A stretch of 64,000 bases of DNA, taken from the IMG/VR virus record IMGVR_UViG_3300010354_011858, positions 1 through 64,000 of that record, one strand, 5' to 3'. A program made the translations under genes and the position numbers. Each line of letters starts with the position of its first letter. Positions within the stretch are counted from its first letter, which is position 1. Shown here piece after piece: positions 15,662 through 24,703 of the stretch. Source of the DNA: a virus. Under the pieces are notes generated by a model, which searched no databases, was not told the origin of the DNA, and worked only from the letters and a program-made list of their open reading frames with translations.

Positions 15662-15834
15662 TTTTTACTAGTTTCCTTGAACAGCATTCCAATTAAAAGA
15701 AATGAATGCCATAAAAAAATTGGACCAATATATCCTGTATCTATATTAAATGATATATTAAATCCATATCTAAATAAAGCTGAGAATAGCATTACTATCA
15801 ATACATAGGTTATGATAGCGGATGTCCTGGTCAT
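15658..15834 (-). CDS. Small two-helix membrane protein
   Basis: The start is set at ATG 15834, preceded by GAAGGGAAT; the longer frame from 15861 lacks a good site. The 58-residue product has two hydrophobic segments (about residues 5-20 and 36-52) and ends KETSKK. It overlaps the thyX stop by four bases. Its role is unknown. Confidence 0.55.
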   Translation of the reverse strand: MTRTSAIITYVLIVMLFSALFRYGFNISFNIDTGYIGPIFLWHSFLLIGMLFKETSKK

Positions 15835-16526
15835 ATAGATTCCCTTCCGGTGAGCACCCACGCCTCGTAGGTAGCCGGCAGTGTAGCAGCAAACATATCT
15901 TCAATACCGGCTGCATACTTGGCGATTTCTAACTGTGCGTGCTCATCATTTCTTAAGCATAAGAAATTCATTAAACTTCTAGCATTAACTGTCCAAATAA
16001 ATTCTGTGTACTGCCCAACAGGGAGAACGGACCTGGCCAACTCCTTGGCTACTCCCATTTCTAGCATCTCTCTATAGGCCGCTTCAGCATGTTTGTAAAC
16101 AACTGCAAACTGTCTTGTAACTTCTGAGTAGGCAGCTTCTGGATATTCCATCGGCTTAAAACTGTAAGCGCCTGGCTTGCCAACTTGAGTTCTTACATCT
16201 TCTTGATCCGGGAAAAAGAAGTCAATCTTCTGAGGAACGTAATATCTCATACTCATCTCATTGAATGACGACCACCTATGCCTAAACCACTCTCTAGCAA
16301 CAAATATAGGACACTTGATATGAAATTTAAAAACAACATGTTCAAACGGCGTTGCATGCTTATTTTTAATTAAATAATTAATTAATCCCTTGGATTTATC
16401 GGTTAACTCAGAATCCTGAGAGGCGAAAGAAACTCTTGCAGCATTCACAATGCTAAGATCATCGCCAATAAAATCGATAAGGTTAATCTCACCAGCGTTT
16501 AAAACTTTTTTGTTGAATTCGGTCAT
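15831..16526 (-). CDS. thyX: FAD-dependent thymidylate synthase ThyX
   Basis: ThyX makes dTMP from dUMP using methylene-tetrahydrofolate, FAD and NADPH. The signature RHRxxSxNExSxRY is intact at residues 82-95 (RHRWSSFNEMSMRY), and the 231-residue length is normal. With the dCMP deaminase and the ribonucleotide reductase it provides thymidine nucleotides for phage replication. The ATG stands six bases after an extended -10 element and has no ribosome site, so the message is probably leaderless. Confidence 0.96.
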   Translation of the reverse strand: MTEFNKKVLNAGEINLIDFIGDDLSIVNAARVSFASQDSELTDKSKGLINYLIKNKHATPFEHVVFKFHIKCPIFVAREWFRHRWSSFNEMSMRYYVPQKIDFFFPDQEDVRTQVGKPGAYSFKPMEYPEAAYSEVTRQFAVVYKHAEAAYREMLEMGVAKELARSVLPVGQYTEFIWTVNARSLMNFLCLRNDEHAQLEIAKYAAGIEDMFAATLPATYEAWVLTGRESI

Positions 16527-16532
16527 GCTAGT

Positions 16533-16543
16533 ACTCTAGCACA
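16533..16543 (-). promoter_or_regulatory. Extended -10 promoter of thyX
   Basis: Minus-strand TGTGCTAGAGT matches the recurring TGTGNTANNNT element exactly in its fixed positions. It stands six bases from the ATG. No good -35 hexamer is seen at the usual distance. Confidence 0.55.
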
Positions 16544-16652
16544 TGGACCGCCAAAAAATTTTTTAAAAAAAATGGTTTTCTATCAGCAAGGGCGTGAAAA
16601 CGGTGATACCCTCAGTACGCCAGCACGCAAGATACTCCTAGTACTCTTTAAC

Positions 16653-16705
16653 GTATAAGCATATAAGCATGCTATGTATGCTTATTACAGAAAGCGTAGT
16701 ATAAT
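16653..16705 (+). promoter_or_regulatory. Promoter with overlapping operator-like repeats
   Basis: The repeat TATAAGCAT occurs twice in tandem (16654-16662 and 16662-16670). An inverted copy, ATGCTTATT, lies at 16678-16686 after a 7-base spacer. Directly downstream is a -10 element, TATAAT at 16700-16705, seven bases before the ATG at 16713. A dimeric repressor or activator would sit in the -16 to -60 zone. The rest of the intergenic stretch 16544-16650 shows no recognisable element. Confidence 0.5.
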
Positions 16706-16712
16706 GAAGAAT

Positions 16713-16952
16713 ATGGAAATCATCGCTTTTGCCGAGTCCGACGATTGCGGGCCTTTTGCCATAATGGACTCCGATCTGATTTCAATCATGAAAGTAGGGG
16801 ATTTATATCTCGCTGCCACCCGTTGTGCTTTTCGTAATACACCAATAACATGTGAAATTTCGAAAGAAGACGCAATGGTTTTATTCTCTAAAGGTGTACA
16901 ATGTTTGGATATCGAAAAGGAGAATATAGGCAGCTTTTATGAAGAAAATTAG
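16713..16952 (+). CDS. Small hypothetical protein at head of rightward operon
   Basis: The start at ATG 16713 is chosen because TATAAT ends seven bases before it, making a leaderless message likely; an in-frame ATG at 16704 overlaps the -10 element. The 79-residue acidic product (MEIIAFAESDDCGPFAIMD...) looks alpha/beta. It overlaps the glycosyltransferase start by 14 bases. Function unknown. Confidence 0.55.
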   Translation: MEIIAFAESDDCGPFAIMDSDLISIMKVGDLYLAATRCAFRNTPITCEISKEDAMVLFSKGVQCLDIEKENIGSFYEEN

Positions 16953-17949
16953 TTGGTTTAGTCTCAACAATGTTGATCTAAGCGGTGAACACTGGTTTAG
17001 CCAGGGATATCAAAATGCTGCTGTTAACTCCATTCTCGCCCTTCAGAATAAGGGCATAGGTGTTTTCTATAACAGAAAAGAAATACCTTTTCATGTTAAC
17101 TTTTGCCCACCGCATTACTATCAATTAGAAAATAGTTATGCAGTTGGTTATACACCATGGGAATCAACTATTGTTCCAGATAACTGGAAATATAACATGT
17201 CAAGATGCTCAGAAATATGGGCTACATCTGAATTTGTAAAAGATATTTATATAAAAAATAATATCCACCCCAATGTTCATGTAATTCCTCATGGCATATC
17301 TGATGAATTTCAGATATATGAAAGAGAGCTAACTGGTAAGTTTAATTTCCTTCATGTTGGTGGCGACTCCAAGAGGAAGAACGCTCAGATGGTTGTAGAC
17401 GCTTTCTTGGAGCTCTACGAAGATGATATGGATTATCAATTAATTCTTAAATATAATAAGTTCTGCTTCGCAGACGTATATCTTGACGGTCGAATTGTCC
17501 CCGCCTACAACCACCCACAGATTATCGGCATTCCAGATAATTTTTCTGTTGATCAATTAGTTCGTTTATACCATAAGTGCCATTGTCTAGTTTATCCGAC
17601 TAGTGGTGAAGGATTTGGAATGATTCCATTTGAAGCCATTGCAACAGGAATGCCAACAATATGTACAAACTTAACCGGGTGCGCAGACTTTGCACAAATG
17701 TCGATACCTCTGGCTGCAGAATGGGGTAAATCAGATTTTCACGAACATTTGTACGCATGTGATGTTGGTGATTGGGCTATACCAAATTATGATGAGTTGC
17801 TTGATTTAATGGAACATGTTGTTAATGAGTATGATGACTTTAAAAAATATACTCTCAAATCAGCAAGAATAATCCATTCTGAGATGTCCTGGTCGAACGT
17901 CGCTGATAAGATGATCAGCAGACTAGACGAGTTTGAAAAAAATCTCTAA
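16939..17949 (+). CDS. GT4-type glycosyltransferase
   Basis: This 336-residue protein has the C-terminal nucleotide-sugar site of GT-B (GT4 family) glycosyltransferases: SGEGFGMIPFEAIATGMP near residues 221-238, preceded by HGISDEF and FLHVGGDSKRKN. Phage enzymes of this type modify DNA bases, host surface glycans or virion proteins; the acceptor is not evident. The gene starts inside the previous one and is followed by a 73-base gap before the ribonucleotide reductase. Confidence 0.88.
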   Translation: MKKISWFSLNNVDLSGEHWFSQGYQNAAVNSILALQNKGIGVFYNRKEIPFHVNFCPPHYYQLENSYAVGYTPWESTIVPDNWKYNMSRCSEIWATSEFVKDIYIKNNIHPNVHVIPHGISDEFQIYERELTGKFNFLHVGGDSKRKNAQMVVDAFLELYEDDMDYQLILKYNKFCFADVYLDGRIVPAYNHPQIIGIPDNFSVDQLVRLYHKCHCLVYPTSGEGFGMIPFEAIATGMPTICTNLTGCADFAQMSIPLAAEWGKSDFHEHLYACDVGDWAIPNYDELLDLMEHVVNEYDDFKKYTLKSARIIHSEMSWSNVADKMISRLDEFEKNL

Positions 17950-18022
17950 TTAGCCTTAGCATTGTTTCTTGTTCTAGCAAGATCCAATTGATACGATTGA
18001 ATTTACCACTTTAGGAGGATCT

Positions 18023-19951
18023 ATGACTATATTATCTAATGAGTTTATAAACTCATATGCAGACAAAAAAGCCCCATGGGGTTTTAATGGACTTGGGGAA
18101 ATTGTTTACAAGAGAACATACTCACGAGATATTGAAGAACTTGGAAGAAAAGAACTTTGGCATGAGACCATTGGAAGATGCATCAATGGCGCTCAAGACA
18201 TCGGTGCAGGCTATACAAAAGATGAAGCCGAGAGATTGTTTGACTATATTTTTAATCTCAAGGGCATTTTTGCTGGAAGATGTTTATGGCAATTAGGAAC
18301 GCCTCTTGTTGAAAAGATGAGCGGTGTTTCGCTTGTAAATTGCTGGATGACTACTATTTCATCTGTCGAAGACTTTCAATTTCTTATGGACCATTTAATG
18401 GTCGGCGGAGGTGTTGGTTTTTCGGTTGAAAGATCAACTGTTTACAAGATGCCGAAGATCAAGAAAGTTGACTTTATTAGACATGAAAGAACCAACGACG
18501 CAGACTTCATTGTGCCAGATTCACGACAAGGATGGTCTGCTTTGCTTGGCAAGGTGCTTTCAAGTTATTTTGAAACAGGAGAATCTTTCACATATAGCAC
18601 AATATTAATTCGTGGATTTGGTGCACCTCTTAAGACTTTTGGTGGAACTGCATCTGGTCCTGAAGTCTTAATTGAAGGCATAAAAGATATTTGCAATATT
18701 CTTGATAAGAGAACTGGTAAAGATATTAGATCAGTTGATGCTCTTGATATTGCAAATATTATCGGAAAGATAGTTGTAGCCGGTTCAGCAAGAAGATCTG
18801 CTCAAATTGCCATCGGTGATCCAGATGACATTTTATTTTTAAGAGCAAAGAACTGGGGGCGTGGAGATATTCCTGGATGGAGAGCTAATTCAAATAACTC
18901 CATATTTGCAGACTCATATGATGAAATGATTGATGAGTTTTGGAAAGGGTATGATGGCTCTGGAGAGCCTTATGGTTTAATCAATAGAAAGTTGATTCGT
19001 AAGAATGGTCGTCTTGGTGAAAAGATAAATGATAATAAAGTAATTGGAACCAATCCGTGCGGTGAAATTGGTCTTGAAGACGGAGAGCCTTGCAATCTTG
19101 CGGAAATCTTTTTGCCAAATATCTCTTCTAAAGAAGAATTAATTGATATTAGTCGTCTTCTTTATAAAACACAAAAGGCTATTACAACACTTTGGTATCC
19201 ATACAAGAAAAGCCGTGATGTCATCTCTAGGAATCGTCGCCTTGGGCAGGGTATTACTGGCTGGCTCCAGGCAACAGAGGAGCAGTTGTCATGGGTTTCT
19301 GGCTCTTATCTTGCATTAAGAGACTTTGATAAAGAATGGTCTGAGTCAATTGGAATCAATCCATCTATTAAATTGACTACTGTGAAGCCAAGCGGAACTT
19401 TAAGTCTTCTTGCTGGCGTAACGCCAGGCATTCATCCTGCATATGCAAAATACTATATCCGCAGGGTGAGAATGGGCAGCAATGATCCGCTAGTTCAGTA
19501 CTGCCGTGATAAAGGATATACAGTTGTTTATGATGTTGGTCTTGATGGTAAGGAAAATCATATGATCTGCGTTGTAGAGTTTCCTTGTGAAACCCCCGAA
19601 CATGCCACTCTTGCAAAAGATCTTACTGCTGTCCAGCAACTGGAATGGGTTGTTAAAGCTCAGTCAGAATGGGCTGATAATAATGTTAGCGTAACTGTCT
19701 ATTATAGAAAAGATGAACTTGACGATATTAAACAGTGGTTGTCTAAGAACTACTCAAATAAAGTTAAGTCTGTTTCATTCTTGCTTCATAGTGAGCATGG
19801 TTTTAATCTTGCTCCATATGAGGAGATCTCAAAAGAAGAGTATAATAAGAAAAAGAATAAAATTAAAGATATTCAATTGCTAGTTGAAAATAGTAATAAT
19901 CTCTCAATTGAGAGCCTAGAGTGTGAAGGTGGAGCATGCCCGATAAAATAG
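18023..19951 (+). CDS. nrdJ: Adenosylcobalamin-dependent (class II) ribonucleotide reductase
   Basis: This 642-residue enzyme resembles the monomeric RTPR type that reduces ribonucleoside triphosphates using vitamin B12. Cys107 and Cys346 (in NPCGE) match active-site cysteines, and the C-terminal CEGGAC pair (Cys634/Cys639) is the swinging redox pair. No radical-storing beta subunit gene is nearby, consistent with class II. AGGAGG precedes the ATG. It supplies dNTPs for phage replication and implies that the host takes up or makes B12. No cobalamin riboswitch is recognisable in the 73-base leader. Confidence 0.9.
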   Translation: MTILSNEFINSYADKKAPWGFNGLGEIVYKRTYSRDIEELGRKELWHETIGRCINGAQDIGAGYTKDEAERLFDYIFNLKGIFAGRCLWQLGTPLVEKMSGVSLVNCWMTTISSVEDFQFLMDHLMVGGGVGFSVERSTVYKMPKIKKVDFIRHERTNDADFIVPDSRQGWSALLGKVLSSYFETGESFTYSTILIRGFGAPLKTFGGTASGPEVLIEGIKDICNILDKRTGKDIRSVDALDIANIIGKIVVAGSARRSAQIAIGDPDDILFLRAKNWGRGDIPGWRANSNNSIFADSYDEMIDEFWKGYDGSGEPYGLINRKLIRKNGRLGEKINDNKVIGTNPCGEIGLEDGEPCNLAEIFLPNISSKEELIDISRLLYKTQKAITTLWYPYKKSRDVISRNRRLGQGITGWLQATEEQLSWVSGSYLALRDFDKEWSESIGINPSIKLTTVKPSGTLSLLAGVTPGIHPAYAKYYIRRVRMGSNDPLVQYCRDKGYTVVYDVGLDGKENHMICVVEFPCETPEHATLAKDLTAVQQLEWVVKAQSEWADNNVSVTVYYRKDELDDIKQWLSKNYSNKVKSVSFLLHSEHGFNLAPYEEISKEEYNKKKNKIKDIQLLVENSNNLSIESLECEGGACPIK

Positions 19952-20607
19952 ACACAATATGTTTAATAACATATCAAAGAAGTGGTAGCACAATACTTAG
20001 ATATTTGTTAAATTGTTTTAATGATGTTTTTATTTCAATGGAGAATAATGGATTAGTAGTAAATTTGCTTGATTATTCATTGAATATTCAAGCAATGAAT
20101 TCTATTATAAATTATAGTAATGACGGAGATTTATTAGATACAAAAAGTTTTGGAATAAATCTAAATATAGATAACTTACAAAATGATATTAGAAATCTTT
20201 TAAATAATTCTTTTTTAAATTCTAATTATAAAATTAAAGGATGGAAAGAATTTAATATCTCACCATTTGTAGCAAATGAAAATAAATGCAATGTTTATTT
20301 AAATGAAATTAAATCTATTTATCAAAATTGCTTAATGATCTTTAATATTAGAGATCCATTGTCTACATCAAAAAGTGGTTTTTGGAAAACAATACCTAAT
20401 TCCTCAATTGTTATTGAAAAAAATAATAATTTTTTTTATGAATACTATTCTTATAACAAGGAAAAATCAATATTTTTAGACTTTAATACTTGGTCAAATA
20501 ATGAAAATGAATTAATTAATATTATGAAAAGTTATAATATTGATGTAAATTATGAATTATATAAAAAAAATTTTAATACTAAATTAAATCATTTAAAAGA
20601 TTGGTGA
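19936..20607 (+). CDS. Sulfotransferase-like P-loop protein
   Basis: The N-terminal TYQRSGSTILRYLL (residues 12-25) is the 5'-phosphosulfate-binding loop of PAPS-dependent sulfotransferases. NIRDPLSTSKSGFW at about 135-148 matches the 3'-phosphate motif. The 223-residue length is short for the family, and the C-terminus is very Asn-rich. It overlaps the reductase gene by 16 bases. A PAPS source is suggested by the APS kinase domain encoded at 43361. The acceptor could be a glycan, protein or small molecule. Confidence 0.75.
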   Translation: MPDKIDTICLITYQRSGSTILRYLLNCFNDVFISMENNGLVVNLLDYSLNIQAMNSIINYSNDGDLLDTKSFGINLNIDNLQNDIRNLLNNSFLNSNYKIKGWKEFNISPFVANENKCNVYLNEIKSIYQNCLMIFNIRDPLSTSKSGFWKTIPNSSIVIEKNNNFFYEYYSYNKEKSIFLDFNTWSNNENELINIMKSYNIDVNYELYKKNFNTKLNHLKDW

Positions 20608-20608
20608 A

Positions 20609-20818
20609 ATGAAATATAAAATAATTTTTAATATTGCAATTGAGGTTGAAAATTGTAGCTCTCCAAGAGAAGCGATGATTAAAGCAGCAGATATGTCAGA
20701 GAGGGTATACGGAGGATTTCGGCCAACGATACTACCAGCCATAATTTATGAAAATGATATTAATGGAAACACTTACTTTTACCACCCAGGATTATCAGAG
20801 TATAAAAAAATAAAATAA
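20609..20818 (+). CDS. Small hypothetical protein, 69 aa
   Basis: This small alpha/beta protein starts one base after the sulfotransferase stop, with a weak ribosome site inside that gene. The opening (MKYKIIFNIAIEVENCSSPREAMIKAADM) suggests a strand followed by a helix. A strong terminator follows. Function unknown. Confidence 0.6.
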   Translation: MKYKIIFNIAIEVENCSSPREAMIKAADMSERVYGGFRPTILPAIIYENDINGNTYFYHPGLSEYKKIK

Positions 20819-20837
20819 TTTCAACAGTGCGATTGGC

Positions 20838-20866
20838 AAAAAGCGTACCAAGTTGGTACGCTTTTT
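20838..20866 (+). terminator. Rho-independent terminator
   Basis: A 12-bp stem (AAAAAGCGTACC/GGTACGCTTTTT) with loop AAGTT ends in a T-run. It separates the nucleotide-metabolism operon from the head genes. Confidence 0.85.
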
Positions 20867-20894
20867 GTTATTTATCATGCTTTTTTATCAAAAT

Positions 20895-20905
20895 TGGTGT
20901 ATGAT
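20895..20905 (+). promoter_or_regulatory. Extended -10 promoter of the head operon
   Basis: TGGTGTATGAT ends seven bases before the ATG at 20913. There is no ribosome site in between, so the first head-operon message is probably leaderless. Confidence 0.5.
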
Positions 20906-20912
20906 ATCTTAA

Positions 20913-21242
20913 ATGGCCGGAGATTTTGTTAAGCAGAAGAGACTTTGGGTGCCTGAAAGGGCATTCGGTGTATGTATTTGGATCATGCCTGATGGTAAAC
21001 CGCTATCTGATGGTGATGGATACTTATCGGCTGAAGGCTTTGTTGGCGATGAAAGTATTGAAAAGAGAGTCGCTGAGGCCGCAAAGTACTGGACCGGCTC
21101 CTCAGAAGGCCAGGTTGCCTGGGTTCACGGAGCCAGAAAAGTTACAAATTCTGAACTAGACGATCAGAAGGCACGCCTGGCTGACGGTCTTGTGCCCGAT
21201 CCTTATGAAGATGCCATAGAATTTCAGGCTAGAGGTAGATAA
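20913..21242 (+). CDS. Hypothetical protein upstream of the portal
   Basis: This 109-residue protein contains VCIWIMPDGKPLSDGDGYLSAE and an acidic, helical C-terminus. It ends directly before the portal ATG. Proteins of this size occur ahead of portals in actinophages, but the role is not known. The expected terminase genes are absent here. Confidence 0.6.
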   Translation: MAGDFVKQKRLWVPERAFGVCIWIMPDGKPLSDGDGYLSAEGFVGDESIEKRVAEAAKYWTGSSEGQVAWVHGARKVTNSELDDQKARLADGLVPDPYEDAIEFQARGR

Positions 21243-22847
21243 ATGTCAACATCACATATTGAAGAAGTCGAAGATGGCATTGAGATAGATGAACTTACCT
21301 ATCTTCAAATAATGTCTAAAATTGAGAATAGCGATCCTTTTAAAAAGGTGAAGACTGGTAGTCTTTCGCCAAAAATGAAAAGAAAGTTCTATAACTTACA
21401 GAAAAAACTTACCGGAGAACCGGACTCAGTAGGAACTAAGTATGTGGACCCAGAGGAAGTCGATGGTTACTCTCTGTATGATGTTGTAACACCTCCATAT
21501 GATCAAGATACTCTTGCAAATTTATACGATCAAAGTGCAATTCATAACTCATCTGTAAACGCTAGAGTTATGAACACTGTTGGTCTTGGATATGAGTTTA
21601 TTGAGACAACTAAATCTAGAAGACTGCTAGAAAAGAATGCTTCAAATCCAGAAAGACTCTCAAGAACAAGAAAAACAATTCAAAATGAAAAAGAAAAGCT
21701 CGATGAAATTTTTGAAAATTTAAATGATGAGGAGACATTTCTTGAAACCATGATCAAAGTTTGGCTTGATGTCATGACTGTTGGTAATGGATATCTTGAA
21801 GTAGGTAGAAATAATGCTGGTAATATCGGCTATATTGGTCATGTACCTGCAACACTTGTTCGTGTTAGAAGAAAAAGAGATGGCTATGTGCAGATCGCTA
21901 AAAGTAATAAAATTCAAGCAGTCTTTTTCAGAAATTTCCAGGATAGTGAAACCATTGATCCAATCAATGGAGATCCAAATCCAAATGAATTAATACATTT
22001 TAAAGTTTACTCTCCGAATAATACATACTATGGTATACCATCTGCTGTATCAGCTGCTGCTGCAATAGTTGGAGATAAGTATGCTAAAGAGTATAATATT
22101 GATTATTTTGAAAATAAGGCGATTCCTAGATATGCAATTATTCTTAAGGGTGCAAAACTAAGCGCCAAATCAAAACAGGAATTGGTTAATTATTTTAGAA
22201 ATGAAGTCAAGGGTAGAAATCACGGAACGCTTGTTATTCCGATTCCTTCATCTATTGGATCTGATGCCGATATTAAATTTGAAAAACTCGAAGCTAATGT
22301 TCAAGATTCTTCATTTGATAAGTATAGAAAATCAAATAGAGATGAAATTCTCGTTGCCAACAGAGTTCCTGCACCAAAGGTTGGCGTGTATGACAATGCA
22401 AACTTAGCAGTTTCCCGTGATGCCGATAAGACATTTAAAACCCAAGTTATCGGACCGGATCAGGCAGTTATAGAAAAAAGAATTAATAAGATTATTCAAG
22501 AGTTTACTGATCTTGTTGTATTAAGATTTAAGAGAATTGATCTTGTTGATGAAGATATTCAATCTCGTATATATGATCGATATCTTCGTACTGAAGTCGT
22601 CAGTCCGAACGAAGTTAGAAGTGAACTTGGTCTTCCTGAAAGGGAAGATGGAGATGTGGTTCTTCCTTTCCCAACTAAAATTAAAAAAGAGGGACCGGGA
22701 GCTCCGCCAATGAATAGTAATAATCAATCCTCTGAGCCTCCTAAGGCAAGGGTTGATACGCCAGCAGGTGCAAGCGATGCTAATGCAACGGGCGATAGAT
22801 CAGAAAGAGGCGAACAGCAAGATGCTGGTCGTAACGAGGAGGTTTAA
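21243..22847 (+). CDS. Portal protein
   Basis: This is the dodecameric ring through which DNA is packaged and ejected. The 534-residue protein has the portal arrangement: an N-terminal region, the central VMTVGNGYLEVGRN segment, IGHVPATLVRVRR, YGIPSAVSAAAAIVGDKYAKEYN and PAPKVGV, which fit the PBSX/HK97-type portal family. The C-terminal 60 residues are polar and Gly/Pro/Glu-rich. It lies upstream of protease and capsid genes as expected. Confidence 0.88.
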   Translation: MSTSHIEEVEDGIEIDELTYLQIMSKIENSDPFKKVKTGSLSPKMKRKFYNLQKKLTGEPDSVGTKYVDPEEVDGYSLYDVVTPPYDQDTLANLYDQSAIHNSSVNARVMNTVGLGYEFIETTKSRRLLEKNASNPERLSRTRKTIQNEKEKLDEIFENLNDEETFLETMIKVWLDVMTVGNGYLEVGRNNAGNIGYIGHVPATLVRVRRKRDGYVQIAKSNKIQAVFFRNFQDSETIDPINGDPNPNELIHFKVYSPNNTYYGIPSAVSAAAAIVGDKYAKEYNIDYFENKAIPRYAIILKGAKLSAKSKQELVNYFRNEVKGRNHGTLVIPIPSSIGSDADIKFEKLEANVQDSSFDKYRKSNRDEILVANRVPAPKVGVYDNANLAVSRDADKTFKTQVIGPDQAVIEKRINKIIQEFTDLVVLRFKRIDLVDEDIQSRIYDRYLRTEVVSPNEVRSELGLPEREDGDVVLPFPTKIKKEGPGAPPMNSNNQSSEPPKARVDTPAGASDANATGDRSERGEQQDAGRNEEV

Positions 22848-22849
22848 CA

Positions 22850-23110
22850 ATGACGATGGGAATTATTTACAGCGGTATTATTAACAGTACCAATGGAGAA
22901 ATTACCTTTCCAGGGCATACATATGCTGTCTATTTGATTAATAAAGATCACAATGATTGGGTACAGGTCAAGATGAATGGTGGACCCCATAGCATTTGGC
23001 TTGCCGATGCAAATGGTCATGCTCATGCATACACCGAGGTTCCTGGTGATTACACCAAGATTCAAGTAATGACAGCCAGTGCCAATGTTGCTGTTTATGC
23101 CATAGGCTAA
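22850..23110 (+). CDS. Small putative virion protein
   Basis: This 86-residue, all-beta-looking protein (GIIYSGIINSTNGEITFPGHTY...) has a strong GAGGAGG ribosome site. It lies between portal and protease, a place used for head decoration or accessory proteins. Function is inferred only from position. Confidence 0.55.
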   Translation: MTMGIIYSGIINSTNGEITFPGHTYAVYLINKDHNDWVQVKMNGGPHSIWLADANGHAHAYTEVPGDYTKIQVMTASANVAVYAIG

Positions 23111-23111
23111 T

Positions 23112-23140
23112 TTGTATTTTAAATAAAAATACATTATTAT
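23112..23140 (+). promoter_or_regulatory. Sigma70-type promoter before the protease/capsid genes
   Basis: TTGTAT and TATTAT are separated by exactly 17 bases, ending 10 bases before the ATG at 23151. It could add transcription for the protease, scaffold and capsid genes. Confidence 0.5.
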
Positions 23141-23150
23141 AGAGGTTTAT

Positions 23151-24683
23151 ATGGAAGATTTTAATTTATCATTTCCAATTTCTTTTATTAAGAAAGAGGA
23201 AAGAATTGTTGTTGGAATAGCAACAGCAGACAATATTGATAAATCTGGCGATATTGTAGATTTTCAAGCTTCTCTTGAGGCATTCAATGAGTGGGCTGGA
23301 AATATTCGTGAAATGCACTCACCAGTTGCAGTTGGCAAAGCTATTAAATATGAGCCTGTCAAAATAAAGGGTGATGATGGTCAAGATTATAATGCCATGA
23401 GAGTTGAGGCCTATATTTCTAAGGGCGCTCAGGACACATGGGAAAAAGTTCTTGACGGGACACTTCGTGCATTCTCTATTGGCGGTCGAATTCTTGAGAG
23501 AGAGATTGATTCAAAAAAGATGTTTAGAGGCAGACCTGCCTCAATTATTAAAAAATACATACTTGGTGAATTAAGTTTAGTTGATAACCCTGCTAATCAA
23601 AATGCAATAATTGATATTGTTAAGAGAGCAGATGATGGCAACCTTGATTACATTCTCAAAATTGCCTGCGATGATATCAACCTAACCATTCCCGAATCGG
23701 TCCAGCGTATGGCCAGAATTGGCTTAGAACAAAGAAAAGAACACGGTCGTGGTGGAACTAGCGTTGGCCTTGGATCTGCTCGTCGTCTTGCTGCTGGCGG
23801 AACTGCAAGCCCAGAATTTGTTAGAAAGGTAGCAAGATATTTTCCTCGTCATGCCGTTGATCTAAGAGCAACTGGCGCTGATCCCGGAGATGATGGCTAT
23901 CCGTCGAACGGTAGAATTGCTTGGAACTTATGGGGTGGAACACCTGGTTGGGTCTGGGCAAGATCGAAAGTTCGTCAATTAGATAACTGCACTACTAAAT
24001 CAGAAATAAATGAATTTGAGAAAACTTGTTCATGTGGATGCAATAATTGCGAAGAATATGATATTATAAAAGAACTCGAATTACTAGATCAGATTTTAGA
24101 AATGGATTCGCTTGACAAAGAAACTATAAACAGTTTGCAAAATGATGATAATTATGATAGGGTGAATACTATGGATTCATCTGAAGATAGTAAACTTTCG
24201 TTGATGAAGAGATTCATCAATTGGTTGGTTCCAGATGAAGAGATTTCTAAATCTGAAGATACCGAAGTAATTGCTTCAACCGAAACCGTTGAAGCGGAAA
24301 ATGACACACTGGAGGAAAATATGGATATTGACATCCTGAAGGAAGCCCTCGGTACTGTCATTGATCAGAGGCTCACCGATTTTGCCGCTTCTATTAAGGA
24401 AGAGGTTGATGCCAGTGTTGCTGCTAAGATTGATGATCTGACCAAGGGTTTAGAAGCCAAGAATGCTGAGCTTGCTGAGAAGCTTGATTCGGCAGAAAAG
24501 GCACTTGCTGAGCAGACTGAGAAGGTTGATGCCTTCGCTACTGCCGGCGCTATTAAGAAGAGTGTAGATCCCGAAGACGATGATGACGCTGATGGCGAAG
24601 ACCTCAAGAAGTCGGACAAGTCGTTCTGGGGCAATGTTTACCTGCCAGAGGCACTGATTAAGTCCCTTGGCTACAAGTCATGA
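23151..24683 (+). CDS. Prohead protease fused to scaffold
   Basis: Residues 1-165 are an HK97-type prohead protease. The likely catalytic His56 lies in EMHSP and Ser109 in AFSIGG, followed by LGELSLVDNPAN. Residues 185-290 carry a domain found in other phage head proteins (HGRGGTSVGLGSARRLAAGG, GRIAWNLWGGTPGW). After an acidic linker, residues 391-510 form an Ala/Glu/Lys-rich coiled coil typical of scaffolds. The protease would trim scaffold and capsid during head maturation. GC content rises in the scaffold part. Confidence 0.85.
   Translation: MEDFNLSFPISFIKKEERIVVGIATADNIDKSGDIVDFQASLEAFNEWAGNIREMHSPVAVGKAIKYEPVKIKGDDGQDYNAMRVEAYISKGAQDTWEKVLDGTLRAFSIGGRILEREIDSKKMFRGRPASIIKKYILGELSLVDNPANQNAIIDIVKRADDGNLDYILKIACDDINLTIPESVQRMARIGLEQRKEHGRGGTSVGLGSARRLAAGGTASPEFVRKVARYFPRHAVDLRATGADPGDDGYPSNGRIAWNLWGGTPGWVWARSKVRQLDNCTTKSEINEFEKTCSCGCNNCEEYDIIKELELLDQILEMDSLDKETINSLQNDDNYDRVNTMDSSEDSKLSLMKRFINWLVPDEEISKSEDTEVIASTETVEAENDTLEENMDIDILKEALGTVIDQRLTDFAASIKEEVDASVAAKIDDLTKGLEAKNAELAEKLDSAEKALAEQTEKVDAFATAGAIKKSVDPEDDDDADGEDLKKSDKSFWGNVYLPEALIKSLGYKS
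24321..24683 (+). CDS. Nested scaffolding protein from internal start
   Basis: Inside the protease gene, codon 391 is an in-frame ATG preceded by GGAGGAAAAT, a better ribosome site than that of the full-length gene. Starting there would give a 120-residue coiled-coil protein (MDIDILKEALGTVIDQRL...), comparable to the lambda C/Nu3 arrangement where scaffold is made separately in excess. An earlier in-frame ATG at 24171 also has a moderate site. Separate expression is inferred. Confidence 0.55.
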   Translation: MDIDILKEALGTVIDQRLTDFAASIKEEVDASVAAKIDDLTKGLEAKNAELAEKLDSAEKALAEQTEKVDAFATAGAIKKSVDPEDDDDADGEDLKKSDKSFWGNVYLPEALIKSLGYKS

Positions 24684-24703
24684 TTTTAGGAGGATTATAA
24701 ATA

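Noticed and set aside
17950-18022. Cobalamin riboswitch before the class II reductase
   Set aside because: Only 73 bases are available and no B12-box-like sequence is visible.
20819-20912. Terminase genes upstream of the portal
   Set aside because: Only a terminator and promoter lie there; the 109-residue protein before the portal lacks ATPase or nuclease motifs. Terminase must be outside the window.
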